Source: Bubalus kerabau
Taxonomy: Eukaryota; Chordata; Mammalia; Artiodactyla; Bovidae
Direction: 5' to 3'
Length of the DNA: 64,000 nt
NCBI RefSeq assembly: GCF_029407905.1
Contig: NC_073634.1
Span: 23,139,501 to 23,203,500, forward strand
The position numbers were made by a program, and so were the translations under genes. Below, in pieces: positions 55,964 through 64,000 of this stretch. A model generated the notes under the pieces. That model was given only the letters and a program-made list of their open reading frames with translations, did not search any database and was not told where the DNA came from. The first letter of the stretch is position 1, and each line of letters opens with the position of its first letter.

Positions 55964-58389
55964 GGGGTCAAATTTACTGTTTCACGGGTTTAACAAAGTA
56001 AGGACTATTTAAATACACTTTTGAAGTTCCAATTGTTAGTGCTTCCCAGCCCCAGCGCTGTTTCAGGAGCACCTGGAGGCATGTCTGCATACCGGATGCT
56101 GTTCCCCTCATCCTGCCTCCACGCTGGAAGTGTTGTGGGTGAGGCTCACGAGCCTGGATTCTCATCACGCTCCTTGAGTGACCTTTCTGCAGTCAGCCCA
56201 GTGCCACTGCACATAAAGGGGATGGCTGTCACTCAGGGGCTGCCTGCATGGCAGGGACATCAGAAGGAGCTAAGGCTGGAATGTTCTGAAGGAGTTCTTT
56301 CTTAGGAAAGGTGACCTTGGGGTTTGGGTATGGCAGGGGAGAGGGGATATTGAGTCCCAGAAGCTCCCAATTCAGAGCTAAACACCACCTCCTTAAGGAT
56401 GCCAGCCTGCTGACCCACCATCCTGAGTAGCTCCGTCAGTGAACTCCCAGCAGCCCCCAGAGATGCAGTTGCCGGGAGGAGTGTAGGAAATGCCAGTGTG
56501 TGGCAAATATCATCTCTGGAGAAGGCTGGTAAGAGTCCCTGGAGATGCCCTGTGGGTCAAGTTGAGCAGCTGGGCTGGGGGCAGGAGGTAGGGATTTCCA
56601 GTTGGCATGAGGCTCCACAGCATTACCTTGGGTTGCCCTCACTCAAGACCCAGCTCATCTGTCAATATGGCTTCCGCCAGGTGTGTCTGTGCTTGTTGCC
56701 CCAGGCTCCTCCAGCTGCCCGGTGCTCACACAGCATGGGTGTCAACAAACCCACTTTGAGCCACCCGTTTGGATGAGGCTCCACACCTGAGAGAGGCTGG
56801 GGACATTTCTGATCATTTTGGAGTTGCTGTAAAATATCACCTCCTCTAGAAGCCCCACTACCAATCCTCTGGCTTGCTCCTCTATGCAGAGCTCACTTGT
56901 CCACAAGGAGGGAAATAGCTTCTGAGCAAGCATCTAGGGTTTGCTCTTTTTAACAGCAAACACAATTAAGTGACCATTCAGAGTTTCTCTCTTCCTGCCC
57001 ACATGGGCCATGGATGGCTGAAGTGGAGGGGCCGCCTCAGTGGGTTAGACTCATGGCTGGAATCTATCTTAGCCTCTGGGAAGACGAAGTTGCTCCACCA
57101 GGTACCCGGGAAGCTGGGACAACGCCAGGTCAGTTCATCAATGACTATTTCCTGAGTCCCTGCCATTGCCAGGTGCTTTCCTGGACTGCTTATCTTGAGA
57201 ACTAGCTTTTAGAAAAGTCAAGGACACACGGACCATATTGCAACCCTATGATAGACTATTACACCACCCTGAGACCCCTTTCAATCTCTGGCATTTATCA
57301 GACCCTGCAGAGTGAGTCTGCTTATAACATTTTCAGAAGATTCAGAAGATATTAGTTTTAACACATCTCCACCCCTAGCTTCCATGAAGTTCTATCTTTC
57401 AGGTGGACGGACCAGGCTTATTGGCCTCCTGCCAATTGCTTGATTTTTAAAGTTCTTAACTCTTCCCGTTTCATAGATGCTCAAAGAGAAGGATTTTTTT
57501 TTAAATCACAGATTAAACTTATAAAAGCTTAATGGACTGAAATTGCTAAGTCATCCAATACGCAACAGTCTGGTATAAAAGTAAATGGAAGTAAAAAAGA
57601 CCTTGCAATGATTACGACATTCAAGTGATAAGTCATTTTGATCGGATGCAAGAAAAGCAGCTGAAAGTTGTTCTTCCCAGCCATGTGGCTTTAGTCTCTG
57701 GAAAAGCAGCTATTCATGCAGACAGTGATTCATAGGACTTGATTAGCCCATTCAATCCGGTGACTCTGATTTCCCCATGGATACAGCACAGTCAAGTCAG
57801 TAAGTGTCAGGCTGGGCTTTTAACAGCTGTCTTTTCAGAGAAAACTCAGTTGCATAAGGGGAAGGCTGCTGTGCCAGCCTAAAGACAGCTGTTTACAAAC
57901 ATTGTACTTATTCTCTAGCTGAGGGAGGAATCTTGTTCAAGGCGTAAAGAGGAAACAAATGACTCTAGTCTTAAATATAGGCCCTTTAACTGGCAGCAGC
58001 AAATCAGTGCAAATGAAGACAAACAGCCCTCTTGTGCTCCCCAAAATGCCACCAACTGGGCTGCAGGCAGCTGCCTCCTAAACTGGGGGCTCTGGATTCC
58101 ATGATGGTTGGGTTGATATGGTAGAAATTAAACCCCTAAACCTACTTCTTCATTTAAATCTCTGAGTACTTGTCTTATATTTCCAGGCAGGCAGCTGAAA
58201 TTTGCCCATGGTTCTCTTTTGCACGTTTTGGCCAGTAAGTGTAAACGCAGCACTAGCCAAGGGTAGAGTCCCCAGAATTTTCAGCAGGGCACTCAGAGAC
58301 TCGTTTGATGGGGAACAAGCATGGACAGAGGCCCCCAGTCTTCCTGGAATTGTCCTGCTTTATGCCTGTTGTTCTAGAGCCTCACCTAG

Positions 58390-58592
58390 CCTTCCCAGGT
58401 GGCTCAGTGGGTAAAGAATCCACCGGCAATGCAGGAGATACAGGAGACATGAGTTCGATTCCTGGGTTGGGAAGATCCGCTGGAGGAGGGCATGGCAACC
58501 TACCCCATTATTCTTGCCTGGAGAAAGGAGCCTGGCAGGCTACAGTTCACAGGGTTACAAAGAGTTGGACACGGAAGCGACTGAGCACAGTC
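58390..58592 (+). mobile_element. Bov-tA SINE, forward
   Basis: 'ccttcccaggtggctcagtggg', box-B-like 'agttcgattcc', body to 'agcgactgagcac'. A small duplication 'gagatacaggagacat' sits before box B, and 'gaatcccatggac' is deleted near 58520. Confidence 0.93.
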
Positions 58593-58724
58593 TACCTTTG
58601 CACTCTCCACCATTTCCTGGGTTGGATGATGCATCATGGAACCACACTGAGAGTTCATCTCCCCAGTCCCAGTCATTATTGGAAGGCCTTGATGTGCACA
58701 GGCCCTTTTATTTGAATGAGGATG

Positions 58725-58888
58725 GTGACTTCCTTGGTGGTCCAGTGGCTAAGACTGAGTGCTCCCAGTGGAGGGGGCCCAGGTTTGATCCCTGGTTAGG
58801 GAACTAGATTCCACATGCCACAGCTAAAATTCTGTATGCTACAACTAAGACCTGGTACAGCCAAATCAGTTTTTTTTCTTTTTAAAGG
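58725..58888 (+). mobile_element. CHR-type SINE, forward, with 9-bp duplication
   Basis: 'gtgacttccttggtggtccagtggc', box-B-like 'ggtttgatccc', 'gctacaactaagacctggtacagccaaatc' and a T-rich end. atgaggatg occurs at 58716-58724 and 58889-58897. Confidence 0.93.
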
Positions 58889-58897
58889 ATGAGGATG

Positions 58898-59644
58898 TGC
58901 TTAGGTGGGTGGGCTAGAGTGAGGCCAAGGAAAGGGACCCAGATTTGGCTCTTCTCTCCCCACAGGAATCACAGACTAAGTCAGAAACCGAAGGCACTCC
59001 ACTCAAGAGGGGGAGAGAAGGGCAGGCTCCCCACTTTCTGGAGAATGCAGAGGCGACATCTGGCAGAGACCTGGGAGGTGCGGCGCTGAGTGGCTGGAGG
59101 CAAGCGCTGTCCTAGAGCTCCAGCTTCCTTCCTCCCAGAGCTTGGCCAGAGGATGTGCACACTTGTTCCTGAGTACAGTCAGGATCTCAGTGGTCACCAG
59201 GGTACCTTGTGAGAAGGTAAGATGCCTGAGATTGTGTTTAATTTAGTGAATAAGCTTTAAACTTGTGCTCAAGGATTGCCTTAGAGACCCAGGTCCCCGT
59301 CCCCCTTCTGGAGACCTCTTGGCCAGAGGACAATGGATGCTGGTCCTCGGCTGCTGTTGAGACTGCATAGCCTCCTGGGTTGTGGTGTGTGTGTGGGGGG
59401 GGGGGGTCATTTTTCCTCTTTAACAACACATTCTTTGCACAGGTTGTATTTATGCTCGGATGACCCACTTCTGGTCAGCATGCCTTTCTATAATAAATAT
59501 CCCTGTCAAGTTCAAACTCACTGGGCTTCAGAGTGAGTTGGGTGATATTAAAAGAACCTTTTCTCTTCTTCCAGGAGCTGTGTAGATTTTGGAGTTTACT
59601 CACAAGATCTACTTCTTTATGGCTATGAGTATGAGAGACTTCTT
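58898..59644. other. Unique noncoding sequence
   Basis: Includes the TG/G tract at 59382-59406. No gene recognised. Confidence 0.45.
59382..59406 (+). repeat. (GT)n followed by G12
   Basis: GTGGTGTGTGTGT then twelve G at 59395-59406; slippage-prone and able to form G-structure. Confidence 0.9.
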
Positions 59645-59950
59645 TATTTAAGATCTGGTTTTCGCTTAACCAGCTCTTTCACGTTACTAGCTACGTTGTC
59701 TCAAGATTCTTATTGTCTCTGTGCCTCAATTTAATCACTTGTAAATATGAACAAGGGAATTTCCTGGTGGTCCAGTGGTTAGGACTCTGCACTCTCTCCA
59801 CTGAGGTCCTGGGTTCAATCCCTGGTCAAGAAACTAAGATTCCACAAACTGTGTGGCTCAGTTAAAAAAAAAAATGAGAACATTATTACCGACCTCATAG
59901 AGTTTCTGGGAAGATGAAATGTCACCAAGGAAATTTGAAGCAAATATCTT
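59645..59950 (+). mobile_element. MIR SINE, forward, split by CHR SINE
   Basis: Left 'cacgttactagctacgttgtctcaag..gtctctgtgcctcaatttaatcacttgtaaatatg' and right 'gaacattattaccgacctcatagagtttctgggaagatgaaatg' are consecutive MIR segments separated by 59756-59873. Confidence 0.82.
59756..59873 (+). mobile_element. CHR-type SINE, forward, inserted in MIR
   Basis: 'ggaatttcctggtggtccagtgg', 'gggttcaatccctgg', 'tgtgtggctcagtt' and an A11 tail. The flanking duplication (atgaacaa / atgagaaca) is weak. Confidence 0.9.
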
Positions 59951-60789
59951 TTGAATGAATAAATGACTAAAGCAATAATAGAAATGTGAAAAATTATCAA
60001 CTAGCCCATTGTATATGATAAGACATATTTATTGACTATTGTCTGTGGATCAAAACCAGTTCTAAGTTCTTGAACACATACTATTTACAGTTAAGTGAAG
60101 AAATTGGGATGCAAACGTATGTCTCAGGGGCACCTGATGTCATGCTCTTAACTTTCATCTGTGTTGCTTCTTCTATACTGGTGATGCATTGCTTTGTCAC
60201 TAGCAACTCCCCGAAAAGAATGGCCAGGTTCTGTGGTTCCCTTTACTCAAATGTAAATGAGATTCCTATAGTTTTATAACTTAGTGAGTTTAATAAGAAA
60301 AACATTCCTAGGACGTGTTAATAAGAACAAAGATTTTGGTGTCTGCACTGATAATCAATACCAAATATTGGAATCAGGTAACCAGCTATTATCTGTTACT
60401 CTGAGCAGAGGATGTGTTAGGCTTATGCCTGAGAAATAACTTCACTGAAGTCATGCATTGAAGAAACCAATTGCTCTACCACCTACCTTCTGGTTGGTGA
60501 AAACCCAGGTACAAGATGCCTTGACTGTACACCTGGGGCAAATAGTGATACTCCTCCCTGATTCCTGGAAGGAGTTTCCTTTTTCTTGGATACAGTGTTG
60601 ACCTGGGACCTGAGAGCCTTCAGTGAGTTTAAATTCACCCTTTGTCACTAGGAAAGTGACAGAACTGTATTAGAGTCTGTGGTTGCTTCCAAAGACAGTA
60701 GTCCTAGCCTTCTTGCATGAATCAAGATGGCAACTATCATTTATTATGAGATAATAATTGTTATAAGAGCTTTGCTAGGTGCTTCATCA
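59951..60789. other. Mostly unassigned noncoding sequence
   Basis: Faint MIR/L2-like text at about 60020-60140 ('catatttattgactattgtctg'). No gene recognised. Confidence 0.4.
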
Positions 60790-61140
60790 ATATTGTTATA
60801 GTCAGGGTAAGCTAGTTTGTGCAGTGGTAACAAGTATTCCCCAGACCTCAGGAGCAAATAAAGTCTACTTTGCAATCTCATTACATGTCCAGTTGAAGGT
60901 TGGCTGGGTGCTCTGCTCCACATTTCTCCATATGCTGACCTGGAGTAAAAGGGCTTCTACCTGTTCCTTCTATGGCATCACAGGTTGCCAAGGCAAAAAA
61001 GGAGCACAGCAGTGTCTTACACTGACTATTAAATGCTTCTGCATAGAGCAATACAGAATATTGCTCTCATTTCATTGGCCACAGCAAGCCACATTAATAA
61101 GTTCAACTTCAAGGGATGAAGGAAATGTTGTTTGACCACG
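60790..61140 (+). mobile_element. Ancient interspersed repeat, family not assigned
   Basis: 'tatagtcagggtaagctagtttgtgcagtggtaacaag', 'gtccagttgaaggttggctgggtgctctgctcc', 'ctattaaatgcttctgcat' and 'catttcattggccacagcaagccacat' form a pattern I associate with a widespread old mammalian repeat, but I cannot name it with confidence. The 118-codon frame at 60779-61135 is then not a gene. Confidence 0.5.
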
Positions 61141-61254
61141 TACCCAAAAGGAGGAAAGTGAGCATTGTTAGTGATACACAAATGGCCACCATGCTTACTG
61201 GATCTATCTTAGACCTCAGGAGATCTATGCTAAACCTCAGCTCAGTGAGGTGTC

Positions 61255-61800
61255 TGCTAGCTTTCCCACATTGTAGCTGGGGACACTAAGAGAAGTTAGA
61301 TAACTCTCCCAGGGTCACATAGCTAATGACTTCAGTTCAGTTCAGTCACTCAGTCATGTCTGACTCTTTGTGACCCCATGGACTATAGCACACCAGGCTT
61401 CCCTGTCCATTACCAACTCCCGGAGCTTGCTTAAACTCATGTCCACCTAGTTGGTGATGCCATCCAATCATCTCATCCTCTGTCATCCCCTTCTCCTCCT
61501 GCCTTCAATCTTTCCCAGCATCAGGGTCTTTTCAAATGAGTCAGTTATTTGCATCAGGTGACCAAAATATTGGAACTTTATCTTCAGCATCAGTCCTTCC
61601 AATGAATATTCAGGCTGATTTCCTTTAGGATTGACTGGTTTGATCCCCTTGCATCCAAGGGATTCTCAAGTCTTGTCCAACACCACAGTTCAAAAGCATC
61701 AATTCTTCGGCTCTCAGCTTTCTTTATAGTCCAACTCTCACATCCATACATGACTACTGGAAGTAGAGGGACAGATTTGAACAGAGACCTGGGGCTCAAG
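61255..61800 (-). mobile_element. MIR SINE, reverse, split by BovB
   Basis: Left 'tagctggggacactaagagaagttagataactctcccagggtcacatagctaatgac' and right 'ggaagtagagggacagatttgaacagagacct' are adjacent parts of reverse MIR, separated by the BovB at 61331-61761. Confidence 0.78.
61331..61761 (-). mobile_element. BovB LINE 3' fragment, reverse, inserted in MIR
   Basis: 3' terminus 'ttcagttcagttcagtcactcagtcatg' at the left; extends to 'acatccatacatgactactgg', the position just after the RT core. Frames are broken; 430 bp only. A piece reading [26 protein letters not shown] is visible in short segments of the reverse strand. Confidence 0.94.
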
Positions 61801-63179
61801 CAGGACTTTTTACAGGGCCCTGAGCACATGGGGGCAGGGTCCTCATGAATTCATTCTTCTCACCCACTCTGAGCTTCCCTGCCTTTGCTTCTCCTTCTGT
61901 GTTATCTTAGTCCCACGCCAGAGTTGAAATGTACAATTAGACATCTTAATACTGTCTGAACTTGTATGACCGACTCAGGCTTCACAATACTTCTCACAGT
62001 TCTGGTGTGGTGAAACAAGCCAGGCAATGGAGTTCAAGATAAACATATCCCTGTGCTGGAAGGAAACTTAGAACATCTCTCCAGCTATCTCATTTTAGAG
62101 TCAGAAGTGTCTTGCCCATCAATCAAAACCCGATAACCTGATTTGCAATTCCATGTGTTTCGATTGGTAAGACCTTGTCTAGATACTTCTATGTATGATG
62201 TTGTATTTTAAAAAAGAAGAAAAAGACACAGAGTATAGCCCTGGTGGGCTGCCTGTGATGTACTTGAACTTAAACAGAACTGTAACTGGGGATTAGGCCT
62301 GAGTGGAGGAGGGGTTAATATCCCCAGAGACTGAGATTTCACAGTATCCCCCCTCTGGAATCCTTGCATACAATATCATAAAGTATCTCTGAACTTTCTT
62401 AACTTTGCCATCTTGAGCCCTTAAAGAAAACACTAATTGTACATTTTGCGATCCAGAAAAGGAAAGGGGGTGAGGGACATTGAGACCAGCCATTTCAACC
62501 CTGGCTAAGCCTCCCCTGGCACGGGCCACAGGGGTGAGCTTGCTTCTGTGGAGTCCCAGCTGGGAAGCACCACCCTGGTTTATTTTCAGAGGTCAAAACC
62601 CAAGCAACAATTATCTCCTGTCACAGCAAATTAAAAGCCCAGGCTCACCCGTCCCAGGAGTGGGGTGAGCACAGCCAGTGGCCAGCAAAGGGCCGTAATG
62701 ACAGGCCACGGTTGGAGCATTTCCTTTAAAGGCATGAGCCACTCAAGAAGCACACAAAGTAAACAGAGACATAAAAGTCCATGGAAAAGGCCCACAAGTG
62801 AGAGCAAGAGTCTGCGCCAAGAGCAGAGTGTATTTTGATTCTGTAGGGGGTCAGGGGCTGTGGCAGCAAGAAGCGCTAGGTGGAAGATGAGTAGGGTCTG
62901 TGTTTAAGAAAAGGTGGAACCCTCTGTGCATGATACTGCAGAGGGTGGGTGAGTGGCCCTGCCTGTCTCACGCGTGCGCACGTACACACACACACACACA
63001 CACATACACATCGCTGTGGCATCAAGAGTATAGCCCCCTTCCACTCACTTTCGTCAGAATCTCTATCCTTGCCTGAACTCCTGCTTTCCTTCCCAGGGAC
63101 AGGGCAGCCTGGCCCCGCTTGCCAGGACCGGGGCTTTTCTTAGCTCCTGTACTCTCCCTTTGCAACTTCTTTTTGCAGT
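61801..63179. other. Unique noncoding sequence
   Basis: Contains the CA array at 62983-63005. The 78-codon reverse frame at 62293-62529 has no domain. No repeat family recognised. Confidence 0.45.
62983..63005 (+). repeat. (CA)n microsatellite
   Basis: About ten to eleven CA units preceded by a CG/CA alternating stretch (cacgcgtgcgcacgtac), a purine-pyrimidine alternation. Confidence 0.92.
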
Positions 63180-63400
63180 CAGCTACTGCACTACTGGTAA
63201 AGAAGCCATCTGCCAATGCAGAAGACATAAGAGACATGAGTTCAATCCTGGGTCAGGAAGATCCCCCGGAGAAGAGAACGGCTACCCACTCCAGTATTCT
63301 TGCCTGGAGAATCCCTTGGACAGAGGAGCCTGATTAGCGATGGTCCGTGGGGTTGTGAGGAGTCAGACACAGGTGAAGAGACTTAGCACACATACACCAT
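63180..63400 (+). mobile_element. Bov-tA SINE, forward
   Basis: Head is degraded ('gctactgcactactggtaaagaag'), box-B-like 'agttcaatcc', body clear to 'gaagagacttagcacac' tail. Box A is poor, so transcription by Pol III is unlikely. Confidence 0.91.
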
Positions 63401-63689
63401 GTTAAATACGCCTTCTATGGTTTTGCTTGTGCTATTTTCTCTCTCTCTCTCCACCACTTTACGTGAGCAAGGACGTGTGGTTGTGTCAGTTTTGCGGGAG
63501 TTAGTTTGGGCTTTATTATAGAATAAGATCTGCAGGAGTTGAGATTTTCATTTGTCTTTATTTTATGCCACACACATTTAACTTTCGCAAAGCATTTTAA
63601 CATCTATCATCTAATTTTGTTTTCAGTGTTACCTGGTGAGGTCAGAGGGTGGGGAAAATCATTCCAATTGCACATGGGAATTTATGCAG
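63401..63689. other. Unassigned noncoding, possible reverse MIR trace
   Basis: A CT run at about 63437-63450. 'catctaattttgttttcagtgttacctggtgaggtcag' near 63607-63645 may be reverse MIR. Confidence 0.35.
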
Positions 63690-63870
63690 CAAGGTGGATT
63701 AGAACATGAGCTTTGGTTAGGGTGGGTTTCTGATCTCTCTAAGTCCCAGTTCTCTCATCTGTAAACAGGGATAAAAGTAGCTCCTGCCCATAGGTTATTT
63801 TAAGGATTAAATGAGTTAACAGGAGTAGCATGCTTACCTCACACAGAGAGAGTGCCCAGTAAAATTGTCA
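63690..63870 (+). mobile_element. MIR SINE, forward
   Basis: 'cccagttctctcatctgtaaacagggataaaagtagc', 'taggttattttaaggattaaatgagttaacagg' and 'agagagtgcccagtaaaattgtcatc' in MIR order. Confidence 0.87.
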
Positions 63871-63949
63871 TCATTTCAGTGATGATGAGACTCCAACTCA
63901 GTGAAGTTAAGGTTCAAGTGGTGGTGGGAGAAGCAGAAGGAGTTGGAGG

Positions 63950-64000
63950 CAGCAGATTCTGGTTCTGCTTGCTGCAAGCCTTTGGGCAAATTGCTTGACC
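63950..64000 (+). mobile_element. MIR SINE, forward, cut by the window end
   Basis: 'gattctggttctgcttgctgcaagcctttgggcaaattgcttgacc' is the MIR core; it continues beyond the window. Confidence 0.7.

Larger units (their letters stand above)
52763..58389. other. Repeat-poor unique block, longest in the window
   Basis: Over about 5.6 kb I recognise only low-complexity tracts and possible faint L2 text near 57125-57200. Many open frames of 60-175 codons exist, in line with higher GC around 54.4-56.8 kb, but none shows a known domain and none is bounded by convincing splice sites that I could pair. It may hold regulatory sequence or exons of an unrecognised noncoding transcript; neither can be shown from here. 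Confidence 0.5.

Noticed and set aside
1..64000. CRISPR array, operon, phage, plasmid or other prokaryotic system
   Set aside because: The spaced near-identical sequences are dispersed SINE and LINE copies in a mammalian genome; there are no regular short repeats with unique spacers and no bacterial genes.

Overview
This window is nuclear genomic DNA from a bovid ruminant (cattle, sheep, goat, buffalo or a close relative). The evidence is its repeat content: BovB LINEs, tRNA-Glu-derived Bov-tA SINEs, the dimeric BOV-A2 SINE, CHR-type cetartiodactyl SINEs and a ruminant-type L1 3' end. They lie on an older mammalian background of MIR, L2, L1M, MLT1/MaLR LTRs and hAT-Charlie (MER1/MER5-like) copies. 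The species cannot be decided from the sequence alone. Family names come from remembered consensus features, not from a database search.

I found no host protein-coding exon, rRNA, true tRNA or other functional RNA gene. The only open reading frames with recognisable protein similarity belong to BovB retrotransposons. All are broken by frameshifts, stops or 5' truncation, so they are called pseudogenes or element remnants. The window therefore looks intergenic or deep-intronic.

Layout. 1-14 kb: mostly unique DNA with a decayed forward BovB (1.8-3.0 kb), scattered Bov-tA SINEs, MIR, L2 and a MER1-like hAT. 14-28 kb: a dense nested zone with MLT1 LTRs, an L2 split by BOV-A2, an MLT1A split by Bov-tA, an L2 split by Bov-tA, and an L1 split by an LTR. 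28.1-30.6 kb: reverse BovB copy 1. 31.4-34.6 kb: two related LTR-like segments flanking a forward BovB fragment. 38.7-44.8 kb: ruminant L1 carrying BOV-A2, a CHR SINE carrying a BovB fragment, then reverse BovB copy 2 (41,317-44,005) with a perfect 16-bp target-site duplication and a nearly continuous endonuclease/reverse-transcriptase frame, followed by a small A-tract insertion and an L1M 3' end. 45-52.8 kb: SINEs separated by unique DNA. 52.8-58.4 kb: the longest repeat-poor block, a candidate for conserved regulatory sequence. 58.4-64 kb: SINEs nested in MIRs and a BovB nested in a MIR.

How the parts work together: there is no gene pathway here. The readable biology is a layered record of retrotransposition. 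Old elements (MIR, L2, L1M, MLT1) host younger ruminant ones. BovB is the likely enzyme source for Bov-tA/BOV-A2 mobilisation (known of the families); copies here are dead. I did not find an undescribed biological system. The most useful leads are the near-intact BovB copy, the pair of direct BovB repeats about 13 kb apart, an apparent poly(A)-only insertion, and the repeat-poor blocks.
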